Assembly: GCF_002797535.1 (NCBI RefSeq)
Contig: NZ_PGFD01000001.1
Coordinates: 558,001 to 622,000, forward strand
Length of the DNA: 64,000 bases
Reading direction: 5' to 3'
Origin: Chryseobacterium geocarposphaerae
GTDB lineage: Bacteria; Bacteroidota; Bacteroidia; Flavobacteriales; Weeksellaceae
The notes under the pieces were generated by a model. It had not been told where the DNA came from, made no database searches, and was given only the letters and a program-made list of their open reading frames with translations. This document shows positions 55,601-64,000 of the stretch, piece after piece. Every line of letters begins with the position of its first letter. Positions within the stretch are counted from its first letter, which is position 1. Position numbers and translations under genes: made by a program.

Positions 55601-58600
55601 TTGTTGATGGCTTCCGTAGTTCCTGCCACCACGCATTGAGTCGGAGCGTTGTAATTTACAGGATAACAACCTTCAACCTGTGCTAAAATCGGCTGCAAGT
55701 TTTCTTTCGTTGCGCTTACTGCAATCATAGAACCCGGATCGCCGCCTTCAACAGAGTTTAAGATCGATTTTGCTCTTTGAATACTTAAGTCAACCAATTT
55801 TTCTTCCTCAAAAACGCCTGCGAAACATAATGCCGGTAATTCTCCGTAGCTGTGTCCCGCTAACATATCGGGAACAATTCCGATGGATTGTAAGAATTTA
55901 GCCAAAGCCAAATCAACAATTCCTAAAAGCGGTTGCGCTAAACGCGTATCTTTTATGGTTTCTTTTTGTTGTTTTAAGGTGGCATCATCGAATGTTTTTG
56001 AAGGGAAAATTACTTTTTCTAATTCTGGATAAGAATCGATTAATTTTCGCATTTCAGGGAAGGCAACGAATAAATCGCGTGCCATATTGATACGCTGACT
56101 GCCTTGTCCAGGGAATAGGAAAGCTACTTTACCTTCTTTTTTATTAACGGTAAATGTGTCTTTGCTTTCAATTCCGGATAAAGCCAGTTCAATGTTCATC
56201 ATCAAATGTTCTGTTGTATCGGCAACGATGCTCAACTGAATCTGTTTTTCTGAACTTGTCGCCAAGCTGTAAGCAATATCTTTTAAGGCAATACTGTCAT
56301 TAACTTCAAGTAAAGATTTAATTTGATTTAATTGAATTTTAGCCTCATCATACGTATTTCCACGGAATACAAATAATTCCGAAGGCCAGGATTGTAATAC
56401 CGCAGAATCATCTTCTTTAGGATGATTGGCGATTACTGTATGGAAATTTGTTCCGCCAAAACCGAAGGCGCTGATTCCCGCATAACGGTTTTTGTCAGAC
56501 CAAATTCCGGTTTCTGCATTGAAAGCAAAAGGACTTGTTGTTGCATTGTAGTAGGCATTCGGCTGCTGAAGGTGAATGGTCGGAGGTTTTACACCGTGAT
56601 AAACTGCCAGTGAAGCTTTAATTAAGCCTGCCAAACCAGCTGCACATTTTGTATGTCCGATTTGAGTTTTTACCGAACCTAAATGCGTCTGTCCCGGCAA
56701 AGCTCCTGAACGGCTGAATAAGTTGGTCAATGCACTCAATTCGGTTTTATCACCGACCACAGTTCCTGTTCCGTGAGCTTCAACCAAGCCAACCGATGAA
56801 GGACTGATTCCGGCTTGTGTGTAAGCTCTTTCCAGCGCACGAACCTGTCCGATTTTTCTCGGAGCAGTCAATCCAAGTGCTTTTCCGTCACTCGAACCAC
56901 CGACACCTTTGATCACAGAATAAATTCTGTCGCCGTCTTTTACGGCGTCTTCATATCTTTTTAACACTAAGATTGCAACGCCTTCTCCCAAAGCGATTCC
57001 GTCTGCTTCACTATCGAAAGTAGCACATCTTCCTTTTCTGGAAAGCGCGTGTGTACTGGAAAACATCAGGTAATCATTGATTCCGTTGTGTAAATCTGCG
57101 CCGCCGGCCAACACCATATCTGATTTACCTAAGACCAATTCCTGACAAGCCAGATCAATCGCTGCCAAAGAAGAAGCACAGGCTGCATCTACGGTATAAT
57201 TTCTTCCGCCTAAATCTAAACGGTTGGTAATTCTTCCCGCGATAACATTCGCTAAAATTCCCGGGAAAGAATCTTCTGTGGTATGTGGAAAAGCTTCCTT
57301 AACTTCTTCATGAAGCTCACCGAAAACCTGCTTGTAGTATCCTCTAAAACTATAGCTGTTGGCTAAATCATTTCCGCCTTCCGCACCGATAATTACGGAA
57401 ATATTTTCTTTGTTAATATGTTTTTCGCCATACCCCGCATCGTCCATCGCACGTTTTGCTACCAATAAAGTTAACAGTTGTGTTGGCTCGATCGCAGCAA
57501 GAGATTGTGGTGGAATACCAAATGCTAACGGATCAAAATCGATTTTGGGAATAAATCCGCCCCATTTTGAATGGGAAACATCGGCTTCGTTAGAATCGGG
57601 ATGATAGTATAATTCTTTATTCCATCTTTCGTCCGGAACTTCAGTCACGCTGTCTTTTCCAAGAACGATATTTTTCCAGTATTCCTCTAAATTTTTGGCA
57701 TTAGGGAAAATACATTCCATTCCGATAATGGCAATATCTAAAGGTTTTTCTACCGAAACAGGAGCTTCCGAAAGCCCGGCTTCCTGAATGTATTTTTGAT
57801 TTTGAATGCTTACATTTTCGTGTAGTTCATCCAGAGAAATTACTTTATCATGCATTGTCGCTACCTGACCGATCATATACATTCCCAAATCCAGTTGATC
57901 TTCTTTAGGAATATTGACCAATTGATCACCTTGACGTTCAACACCCTTTGCTGCAATTCTTAAACGGCCGACATTTAATTTTTCAAGCTGTTCCCAAACT
58001 TCTTTTTTATCGGTTCCGGCTGCGATTAATTTAGATTTTTCCTCATTAAAATATTTAGCAAAATTCGTGTCTAAGCAACGTGTTTCATGTCCTGGAGCAG
58101 TTTCCAGTAAAACGGTTTCTTTCGCCTGCATCGCCTGCAACTGGAATTCTTCCTGAATCGCGCCATATTCTACGGCTTCTTTCGTGTACAAATAGGCAGT
58201 TCCCATTAAAACTCCGATTTTTACACCTCTTGCAGCTAACGGAGCTGCCATAATGGAAACAAACGCAGTCGAAAAATCATTATGAATTCCGCCTGCAAAA
58301 AATATGCTGATGTTTTCAGGATGATCTTCTTTTAAGATTCTTTCAATCTGTTTTTCCCAAAGAACGATGCTTGAAAGCGGACCAACATGACCGCCACATT
58401 CACGACCTTCGAAAATGAAATTCGTAGCGCCTTCTTTAAGGAAAATATCCAAAAGGGTGGGAGAGGGAACGTGTAAAAATGTTTTAATTCCTGCTTTTTC
58501 GAACACTTTAGCTTGGGCGGGCCTTCCTCCTGCGATCAAAACGACAGATGGTTTTGCTTCTAAAATATAAGAAGTTTGCTCATCTCTCAGTTCTTGTGGT

Positions 58601-59673
58601 GCAAATCCTAAAATTCCGACACCCCAGGTTTTTTCTCCGGCTAAATTTTTAGTATCAAATACCAAAGATTTTGCGGCATTACCTTTTAATAAAGATAGAG
58701 CAACAAATGGTAAAGCTCCTGATTCGGCAACTGCATTGGCGAATGCAGGGACATCACTCACACGGGTCATCGGACCTTGTGCGATGGGATATTTTAAGTT
58801 GAGATCTTTTGCTAAAATATTTTCCTGATTGATAATCTGAAGTGATTTTGCCTGTTTCAGATGACCATACATGGCTTCTTTATATGCAAAAACTAATCTT
58901 TTCAGATTTTTAAAATCTTCATACAGATCGATTGCTAAAGAAATATCCTGTCCCATAGGAATATAGCTCTTATTTATATCAAGATCTTTGAAATATTCTG
59001 TAAGTTCTTCGGATGTAATATTTTCCGGTAATACAGGGGAATTTGGTCTTATCAAGACGCGGTGACTGGCTATAATTTTTGTTTCCGTACCGTTTAGTTT
59101 TGAACACAGGTCTTTGATTTCCATAGGAACAGAAGTTTCCGGAAATAAGGCAAGCTGGCTATCCAGAACTATACCGGCGGCTCCAAGAGATTTTGCAGCA
59201 GCAGCTGCGTGAAGCCCGATTCCGCCCTGCACCCAGACAGGAATGGATTTTATTTCTCTAATCACGCGCTGGAAAAGTACAAACGTCGATTCGTATCCTA
59301 TCAATCCGCCTGCTTCGTTACCTTTGATGATGATACCTTTTGCTCCTAATTCCTCAGCTTTTTTTGCATCCTCTAAACTGCTCACCTGATAGAGGATTGG
59401 CAGATTCCATAAAGGATTTGCGGGAATTTGGATAGGCTGAATCACAAACTGTACCTTTTCCGAAATGTTGAGGGATGTTAGGTTTTCATTTGAAATATGA
59501 ATACCATAATATGGTATATTGTTTTTATCAAGTAGATCAAGTGATTCCTGAGAAATCACCAACTCATGTCCTAAGCTTAAGACAGGGAACGCATCTGCTT
59601 CATAGAGTTTAATAATAAGATTAACATCCGGTTTTTCAAAAGGAGTTAATCCAATAATGGTTAAGTTTTTCAT
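52675..59673 (-). CDS. Type I polyketide/PUFA-like synthase: NMO-NMO-KS-AT-ACP-ACP-KR
   Basis: A 2,332-aa megasynthase. The N-terminal 620 residues contain two TIM-barrel nitronate-monooxygenase/PfaD-like domains (about 1-270 and 290-560; the second has GRECGGHVGP), which in PUFA synthases act as trans enoyl reductases. The KS (about 640-1070; Cys832 in DAACASS, plus HGTGT and GHTKCAAG) and AT (about 1160-1480; GQG, GHSYGE with Ser1275, QRA arginine) are intact. Two carrier domains carry Ser1690 and Ser1801 in DSIKRxEI, the PUFA-type signature. A ketoreductase (about 1900-2332) has Tyr2251 in TDYAAAN. The start is the Met at 59673, which directly precedes a beta strand; the frame runs 17 codons further. 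It begins the biosynthetic operon. Confidence 0.92.
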   Translation of the reverse strand: MKNLTIIGLTPFEKPDVNLIIKLYEADAFPVLSLGHELVISQESLDLLDKNNIPYYGIHISNENLTSLNISEKVQFVIQPIQIPANPLWNLPILYQVSSLEDAKKAEELGAKGIIIKGNEAGGLIGYESTFVLFQRVIREIKSIPVWVQGGIGLHAAAAAKSLGAAGIVLDSQLALFPETSVPMEIKDLCSKLNGTETKIIASHRVLIRPNSPVLPENITSEELTEYFKDLDINKSYIPMGQDISLAIDLYEDFKNLKRLVFAYKEAMYGHLKQAKSLQIINQENILAKDLNLKYPIAQGPMTRVSDVPAFANAVAESGALPFVALSLLKGNAAKSLVFDTKNLAGEKTWGVGILGFAPQELRDEQTSYILEAKPSVVLIAGGRPAQAKVFEKAGIKTFLHVPSPTLLDIFLKEGATNFIFEGRECGGHVGPLSSIVLWEKQIERILKEDHPENISIFFAGGIHNDFSTAFVSIMAAPLAARGVKIGVLMGTAYLYTKEAVEYGAIQEEFQLQAMQAKETVLLETAPGHETRCLDTNFAKYFNEEKSKLIAAGTDKKEVWEQLEKLNVGRLRIAAKGVERQGDQLVNIPKEDQLDLGMYMIGQVATMHDKVISLDELHENVSIQNQKYIQEAGLSEAPVSVEKPLDIAIIGMECIFPNAKNLEEYWKNIVLGKDSVTEVPDERWNKELYYHPDSNEADVSHSKWGGFIPKIDFDPLAFGIPPQSLAAIEPTQLLTLLVAKRAMDDAGYGEKHINKENISVIIGAEGGNDLANSYSFRGYYKQVFGELHEEVKEAFPHTTEDSFPGILANVIAGRITNRLDLGGRNYTVDAACASSLAAIDLACQELVLGKSDMVLAGGADLHNGINDYLMFSSTHALSRKGRCATFDSEADGIALGEGVAILVLKRYEDAVKDGDRIYSVIKGVGGSSDGKALGLTAPRKIGQVRALERAYTQAGISPSSVGLVEAHGTGTVVGDKTELSALTNLFSRSGALPGQTHLGSVKTQIGHTKCAAGLAGLIKASLAVYHGVKPPTIHLQQPNAYYNATTSPFAFNAETGIWSDKNRYAGISAFGFGGTNFHTVIANHPKEDDSAVLQSWPSELFVFRGNTYDEAKIQLNQIKSLLEVNDSIALKDIAYSLATSSEKQIQLSIVADTTEHLMMNIELALSGIESKDTFTVNKKEGKVAFLFPGQGSQRINMARDLFVAFPEMRKLIDSYPELEKVIFPSKTFDDATLKQQKETIKDTRLAQPLLGIVDLALAKFLQSIGIVPDMLAGHSYGELPALCFAGVFEEEKLVDLSIQRAKSILNSVEGGDPGSMIAVSATKENLQPILAQVEGCYPVNYNAPTQCVVAGTTEAINKLMEVLKQERISAKKLEVACAFHSPLLVKSKGLYQTVLENVPFKEMQIPVWSNTTAEIYPTNTSEIKERLTDHLVQPVRFVEELQAMYNDGARIFIEVGPGKVLTGLTKSCLEKDQLTLFVEDNNTNKLTHFLSTLAQYLGTGRSFNIAKLFDGRNAKSIQIDQPELYKKSPAIWRVNGQAAHPTTGSLPVNGALPIINPLQMNNFTQNTQTPVAENQTNAERMLQEYLNSMKMMIQAQRDVMLSFLGQNLQVHQTPVYQAPIQNIPTQHIPTQEVFPSTNNVSQATITVSAKQAPTKDIKTLLLQVVSDKTGYPHEMLGMEMDLEADLSIDSIKRVEIIGTLKAELGSFSSNTANEDTIMEQLAGIKTLNGLVSWLTEHSLASNTTEKVGVTETQASTSQAQAGFSLEELQTTILNIVSDKTGYPKEMLGLDLDLEADLSIDSIKRMEIIGDLKTKIGFGGDMEQADDLMEKLAAIKTLNGLASWIHEMSGNAPSEPEQSALSRLRFDLTPTDISLTENTEILHGKRFAITQNDSNQTLAIKNELEKHGAIAELIDSDKDLTDFDGLIILDLFSSSANHNIIDHVDLIKKMDLDKAKWIYLISDIPAHVQELTDTTLLRHYKGHPGLFKSLAREFEQTNCRLISLTSPQQIENIAEITLKEILTKDKPAEVIYKNDKRHKVDIIPSPLSTGLSEAQIQLDTNSVVLVLGGAQGITSELVKHMSQAYPCTYVLVGRSADPRNQATNSELEAFKTKEEIRAYLIKSGTFTSPSEIEKETIKVYKNNQILRTIRDMEQLGNTIVYQSLDLCDENGLSELINSIYEKYNRLDGVIHGAGLLEDKLFKQKTTSSFGRVFDTKVKPLRVLAEQLRTDCQFVVLFSSIASVYGNKGQTDYAAANSVLDDYANALNKKLKGKVISINWGPWKGAGMVSPTLETEYERRGISLIPLDQGKEIFLNEIKYGTESQVLIMSGSNW

Positions 59674-60690
59674 TGTGTTGTTGGTATTGAAATGATGGAA
59701 GGGGGATTTCACAATAAACATCAAAACTTACCTATGGATAAATTGATAGTTTATTATGAAAGCATAAAAATAGTTAATTTTTATTATATTTTCAATAATA
59801 AACAATATTTAATAATAATTTTTTAACATTAATGAAATATGACATTTAAATATCTGATAATAAATTGTTTGTATTTATTTGTTCCTTTTTATTTATATAT
59901 ATATTTATTATACATAGAAATTTAATTTCTGATATAATTGCTTTTGTATGTCTTTAATTAGCGTCTTTATTAAAATTAAATCCTTTTTTTTCATTAAACA
60001 GTGATTAAAAGTAGCTGAGATGGAAGAATTTATTTCTGATATATTTATAATAATAAAGGTTATTTAATAATAATTTATTAACACAAGAATAACTATCTAT
60101 ATACTGAATGTGTATAGTTTATAGTCGATTGTCAGAATTAAGAATGTCGTTTAGTAGGTATGGTAAACAAATATATAAATAAAATAAAAATATTTCAATG
60201 TTTTGAGAGTTGTTTTTAATTTTAAAATATATGATACGTAAGCTTCATAAAGATTTTAATAGTTTTTTTACATCTATCAGATGTAATTTTTAGCTTTTTA
60301 GGGCTTTATTTTGATAGAGATTTATCAATTTTTTAAGCTTCTGTTTCATTTGACTATGAAAAATCATCTTCATAAAAGATCTCTTCATTCAATTACATTG
60401 TTCCATTGAAAGAGGTAAAACCAATGTATTGAATCGTGCAGTAAGGTATTATAAATTCGCTGCTAAAATCAATAGAAAAACAATACTAAACCAATAAAAT
60501 AATCTACTTCTTTACATTATGTATCTCATTGAGGCATCAAGCGTAAAAAAGTATTAATAATTCTATAATAAATAGAAAAAAAGGGTTTGTTACTGATATA
60601 TTGCAAATCAAATTTTGAAAATAAATTTCATGTAGGGACATGACAAGGCAGCTAACCTTAACTGAAATAAAATTTTAGATTTAACGGATT
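59674..60690. promoter_or_regulatory. 1-kb AT-rich control region of the polyketide operon
   Basis: No gene is seen. The stretch is very AT-rich. It contains a 23-bp direct repeat (TATTTAATAATAATTT at 59806 and 60061, 22 of 23 bases equal, ending TTAACA) and a second repeated word TTTCTGATATA (about 59926 and 60033). A minus-strand TAAGTTTTG near 59722-59730, close to TAnnTTTG, would start the transcript about 40 bp before the synthase. The size suggests regulator binding or nucleoid-protein silencing. Confidence 0.45.
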
Positions 60691-61749
60691 CTAAAATTGA
60701 TAAACAAAAGCATTAATATTCATTCCTGCACCTACAGAAGCAAATAAAACTACATTTCCTTTTTCTAATTGATGTTCTTTCAATTCTCCCTTTAAGATCA
60801 TGGCGAGTAGAGAAGGAATGGTTGCCACACTGCTATTTCCTAATTTATCAATTACCATCGGCATTATATTCGGTGGCAGTGGTGTATTGTACAGTTGATA
60901 AAATCTTTCTACGATCGCTTCATCCATTTTTTCATTGGCCTGATGAATAATGATTTTATCTAAATCATGAATTGAAAATCCACTTTTATCCAGGCATTGT
61001 TTCATTGCTTCCGGAACATTGGTAAGAGCAAATTCATAGATCTTTCTGCCATCCATTTTGATGTATTTTACATCCGGACAGTTTTCATTATTATATGATT
61101 TTCCAAAGTATAAATAATCTTTTTCTTTATAGGTAAAAGAAGCAGACAAATGAGATTGAATTCCGGATCCGTCTTCAACGGATTCTAAAACAACGGCACC
61201 TGCACCATCTGCATAGATCATGCTGTCTCTGTCGTGAATATCAGAAACTCTGGAAAGTGTTTCGGCTCCAATAACCAGACATCTTTTTGCTATTCCGGAT
61301 TTGATAAAAGCATTGGCCTGAATTACCGCTTCAATCCATCCCGGACAACCGAATAATACATCATAAGCAACACAAAAATTGTTTTTGATTTGTAAGGAAT
61401 GCTTCACTCTTGAAGCCAGGCTGGGAACCATATCTGACTGAATTGTACCAAACTTTACATCTCCAAAATTATGGGCAAAAATGATATAGTCTAAGGTTTC
61501 AGGATCTATACCTGCATTTTCGATAGCCTGTTGAGCGGCAATGAGACCCAAATCCGAAGTCACTTCATTGCTGTGAGCATAGCGTCTTTCTACAATACCT
61601 GTTATTTTTTGTAATTTTCTGGTGATAGAAGCGTTATCTTCTTTTAAAGCATCTCCTTGCTCATTTAGGAAAATATGTTTGTCGAAAAATAAATTGGTAA
61701 TGGTTTCTGAAGGGATGTAATTACCTACGCCGATGATTTTGCTTGTCAT
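60691..61749 (-). CDS. Beta-ketoacyl-ACP synthase III (FabH-like)
   Basis: The 352-aa condensing enzyme has the catalytic triad Cys135 (FGCPGWIEA), His269 (IIHQANEK) and Asn305 (LGNSSVAT). The residues around the cysteine differ from housekeeping FabH, and the N-terminal 50 residues have an extended segment, so it is probably a specialised starter-loading or chain-forming enzyme. It is transcribed towards the synthase operon but separated by 1 kb. The type is also found in flexirubin/dialkylresorcinol clusters, but the partner genes of those are missing here. Confidence 0.88.
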   Translation of the reverse strand: MTSKIIGVGNYIPSETITNLFFDKHIFLNEQGDALKEDNASITRKLQKITGIVERRYAHSNEVTSDLGLIAAQQAIENAGIDPETLDYIIFAHNFGDVKFGTIQSDMVPSLASRVKHSLQIKNNFCVAYDVLFGCPGWIEAVIQANAFIKSGIAKRCLVIGAETLSRVSDIHDRDSMIYADGAGAVVLESVEDGSGIQSHLSASFTYKEKDYLYFGKSYNNENCPDVKYIKMDGRKIYEFALTNVPEAMKQCLDKSGFSIHDLDKIIIHQANEKMDEAIVERFYQLYNTPLPPNIMPMVIDKLGNSSVATIPSLLAMILKGELKEHQLEKGNVVLFASVGAGMNINAFVYQF

Positions 61750-61805
61750 TAAATGTAAACTTTAACTTTTCGTCTTTTAATAGGGTGGTTAAGCGAATAA
61801 TTAAG

Positions 61806-61813
61806 TAAAGATA
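61806..61813 (-). promoter_or_regulatory. Candidate -7 box of the ketosynthase III gene
   Basis: Minus-strand TATCTTTA, one base off TAnnTTTG, lies about 60 bp before the start codon. No clear TTG partner is visible. The remaining 61750-62055 gap holds the phytase terminator and otherwise nothing recognisable. Confidence 0.3.
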
Positions 61814-61982
61814 CGAATTAAAATAGGTGTATTGTATTTTTAACTAAAAATTAAATAAAATTAATAGAGTTTTGCATAATATTATTATTTTTAATAAATG
61901 GTTTTTAACAGAATTTTATTTTTATTGAAATTTTTAAAATTTAAAGATGATTGTTGTTGACTTTTTAATAGAGAATATAATG

Positions 61983-62023
61983 GATAAAAAATAAAACCAC
62001 TGCAATTAACTTAATTACAGTGG
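61983..62023 (-). terminator. Terminator of the phytase transcript
   Basis: Read on the minus strand, CCACTGTAATTAA and TTAATTGCAGTGG form a 12-of-13-bp stem with a 1-nt gap, followed by TTTTATTTTTT. It begins about 33 bp after the phytase stop. Confidence 0.75.
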
Positions 62024-62055
62024 CTTCGTTGAATATAGTAAGTGAAATTATTTCT

Positions 62056-63084
62056 TTATTGTTTCATATTGGCTTTTATTCTTTCTTCCAACATTCTCCA
62101 GTCATAAATATGAAAGACTTTGCCGTTACTCATGGCTACAAAAATTCCTTTCGGGAATTTTGGGCCCAGATTTACATTTGTGACTTCTGAACCATCACTT
62201 TCCTTTGTAGATACCGGAATTTCGGCAATTCTTCCTTTCTCAGGATTTTCTCTTAAATAAACATTAAAAGTATCTTTCTGCTGGTTTGATACTAAAATAT
62301 AGCCTGTTGTTGAAGAGGTAGGATATATTGAAATTCCCTCGACATCTGATTTGAAATCTCCTTTTCCGAAAACGGCAAGTTCTTCATTCCCTTTTGCCGG
62401 ATCGGCATAATATTGATGAACACCAAACATTTCATCAGAATAATAAATATATCCTGCCTCATCATCAACAGCAATACTTTCGATTTCTTTTAAACCACTG
62501 TATTTGCCGAATTTTCTAACCACTTCTCCCGTGATTCCTCCATCTTTTTCAACTAATTTATACTGCCACAGATAACCATCTTTAGGCCCTGATTTTCTTC
62601 CGACTACTGCAAAGATTTCTCCGGTTTGAGGATTTTTGTACATGGAGATTCCCATTGGTCCACGTTCGGTTTCACCGTCAAATACTGAGATTTCTCCAAT
62701 TTCTTTTAAATCGGGAAGCATATATAATTTTACCTTATTGGTTTCTCTTTCGGTGGTGGCTGCAAGATCAATCTTCTTTCCGTTCAGATCAAATCCGTAT
62801 TCAATGTCAACATTATTAGGGCGTTTTAATCCTAAAATTTTATGAACAATTTTTCCATTCAGATCGAAAACATACAATCCGCCATTCGTATCCTTATCTG
62901 TTCCGATAATTAAGCTTTTTGAGGCATCCTGAGGATTGATCCAGATGGCAGGATCATCTGTATCGTACATTACGGTTTCGGTAACAATAGAAGGCTTCAG
63001 TTTTTTTCCTAATGAGCCCTGTCCTGCACAACTTAGTATAAAAGGCAGAATGGATAAGGCGATGATATAATTTACTTTTTTCAT
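62056..63084 (-). CDS. Beta-propeller phytase, lipoprotein
   Basis: A 342-aa six-bladed propeller phytase that removes phosphate from inositol hexakisphosphate using calcium. The N-terminal signal ends in a lipobox (ILSC, Cys19), so it is attached to a membrane, probably at the cell surface. DDPAIW (about 43-48), NNVDIEYGF (about 90-98) and the DVEGISIYP motif hold expected calcium/phosphate ligands. It follows the TonB receptor gene with a 42-bp gap, the usual Bacteroidota pair. Confidence 0.88.
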   Translation of the reverse strand: MKKVNYIIALSILPFILSCAGQGSLGKKLKPSIVTETVMYDTDDPAIWINPQDASKSLIIGTDKDTNGGLYVFDLNGKIVHKILGLKRPNNVDIEYGFDLNGKKIDLAATTERETNKVKLYMLPDLKEIGEISVFDGETERGPMGISMYKNPQTGEIFAVVGRKSGPKDGYLWQYKLVEKDGGITGEVVRKFGKYSGLKEIESIAVDDEAGYIYYSDEMFGVHQYYADPAKGNEELAVFGKGDFKSDVEGISIYPTSSTTGYILVSNQQKDTFNVYLRENPEKGRIAEIPVSTKESDGSEVTNVNLGPKFPKGIFVAMSNGKVFHIYDWRMLEERIKANMKQ

Positions 63085-63126
63085 TTAAATGCTCTAACTG
63101 TAAAAAACGTATCGTTGTAAAGATGA

Positions 63127-64000
63127 TTAAAAATCGAATTTCACTCCGACATTAAATTTAGGTCTGTAATATTCAACCTGTGCAGTTCTGTCCTGAATTC
63201 CCTGATAATATCTCAAAGGCTGGTTGGTTAAATTATTCGCTTCAGCAAAAACTCTCAGCTGGCTTGTAATTTTATAGGAAGCATTTGCATCCAGAAAGAA
63301 CTGTTTGTCATAATAACGGTCTTCAAAAGAATTTCCACCCAATTCATCAATATAATGAGATGCGTAGTTCATAGAAATTCTTGCTGAAAAACGCTTGTTT
63401 TCCCAGGAAAGCGATCCGTTGAACATATGTGGGGCTGTTCCCGGAAGTCCTACATCTGTTCTTTCCAAACCGTCTTCATTGGTGATTCCTTTTGCTTTGG
63501 AATGGGTGTAAGTATAATTTACATATACTCCCAAACCTTTCCAAAATGCACCCGGAATGAAATCAAGCTGTCTTTGCAAAGCAACTTCAAAGCCATAAAG
63601 ATCAACATTGTTACCATTTCTCTGCTGCGTAAAGAGCCAGTTGTTTTCTCCTGCAGGAATAGGGTTGGTTTGCCCTGCAAAATCATTAGCAAAATCTGTT
63701 GCGGAATAATTCTTCCTTGAATAGGTGTAAATGAAATCTTTTAAATTCTTATAAAATACACCTCCCGAAAGAATACCTACTGATTTGAAATGTTTTTCAG
63801 CCATGAAATCAAAATTATAAGCATAGGTTGCTTTCAGATTCGGATTTCCTGCAGAAATGGTTTCATCTCCTGAAATGACATTAAGATAGGGAACCAGTGC
63901 ATAATAATTTGGACGGGCCAAAGCTGTGGTGAAGGCTGCACGAAGCACTAAGTTCTGAGCCGGAACGTATTTAAATGATACATTCGGAAGAACATTGGTG
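63127..64000 (-). CDS. TonB-dependent receptor, C-terminal part
   Basis: The window holds the last 290 or so codons; the N-terminus lies beyond base 64000 on the right. The sequence is a beta-barrel with alternating aromatic residues and a C-terminal aromatic end (VKFDF). Stretches such as RAAFTTALARPNYYALVPY, GNPNLKATYAYNFDFMAEKHF and the final NNLTNQPLRYYQG segment are typical of TonB-dependent receptors. It likely imports inositol phosphates or other products, in support of the phytase gene downstream. Confidence 0.88.
   Translation of the reverse strand, partial: TNVLPNVSFKYVPAQNLVLRAAFTTALARPNYYALVPYLNVISGDETISAGNPNLKATYAYNFDFMAEKHFKSVGILSGGVFYKNLKDFIYTYSRKNYSATDFANDFAGQTNPIPAGENNWLFTQQRNGNNVDLYGFEVALQRQLDFIPGAFWKGLGVYVNYTYTHSKAKGITNEDGLERTDVGLPGTAPHMFNGSLSWENKRFSARISMNYASHYIDELGGNSFEDRYYDKQFFLDANASYKITSQLRVFAEANNLTNQPLRYYQGIQDRTAQVEYYRPKFNVGVKFDF

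Noticed and set aside
41808..61749. Flexirubin/dialkylresorcinol cluster
   Set aside because: Only the ketosynthase III is suggestive; the DarA-like cyclase, type II KS set and ammonia-lyase genes are absent.

Overview
The window comes from a low-GC member of the Bacteroidota, most likely a Chryseobacterium-like flavobacterium. The evidence is the NUDIX-type arabinose regulator, promoters of the TAnnTTTG type, the general absence of Shine-Dalgarno sequences, several short intergenic repeat families typical of flavobacteria, a phytase/TonB-receptor pair, and protein sequences that read as flavobacterial throughout. No tRNA, rRNA, insertion sequence or CRISPR array was seen.

Region 1 (1-23.1 kb) is a pentose and arabinoxylan catabolism island. 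It runs: the 3' end of ribulokinase, araD, araA, a lipoprotein mutarotase, a sodium/sugar symporter, an exonuclease plus a cNMP/CBS/nucleotidyltransferase protein, a divergent NUDIX regulator, a GH127 beta-L-arabinofuranosidase, an acetylesterase, a GPH symporter, a GH10 xylanase lipoprotein, a cytoplasmic GH43, a GH67 alpha-glucuronidase, transaldolase, and a transketolase split into two genes. Together these debranch and cut glucurono-arabinoxylan, import the products, turn arabinose into xylulose-5-phosphate and feed the non-oxidative pentose phosphate pathway. Seven families of short intergenic repeats lie between these genes. Region 2 (23.2-25.5 kb) holds galK and galT.

Region 3 (25.6-41.8 kb) is a mixed accessory block: Hsp20, a CPA2 antiporter, a lone dihydrolipoamide dehydrogenase under two TetR-type palindromes, a MarR regulator facing a membrane protein and FAD monooxygenase pair, a chromate transporter, a TolC/HlyD/two-permease export operon without an ATPase, a truncated SDR remnant, a SemiSWEET, a Crp/Fnr regulator, an epimerase-like reductase and an HdeD protein.

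Region 4 (41.8-61.8 kb, all on the minus strand) is the most interesting part. It looks like a rearranged PUFA-synthase/glycolipid-type polyketide cluster. A ketoacyl synthase III lies about 1 kb upstream of an eight-gene operon whose members mostly overlap. The operon holds a 2,332-aa megasynthase (two FMN nitronate-monooxygenase/PfaD-like domains, KS, AT, two ACPs, KR), a 1,411-aa megasynthase (KS, atypical AT, double-hotdog DH, fused Sfp-type PPTase), a free ACP, an alpha/beta hydrolase, one polypeptide made of two tandem macrolide-type glycosyltransferases, two condensation/PapA-like acyltransferases and a four-helix membrane protein. The gene content predicts a reduced or polyunsaturated acyl chain that is glycosylated and acylated; the product is unknown.

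Region 5 (62-64 kb) is a beta-propeller phytase lipoprotein followed by the C-terminal part of a TonB-dependent receptor running off the window.
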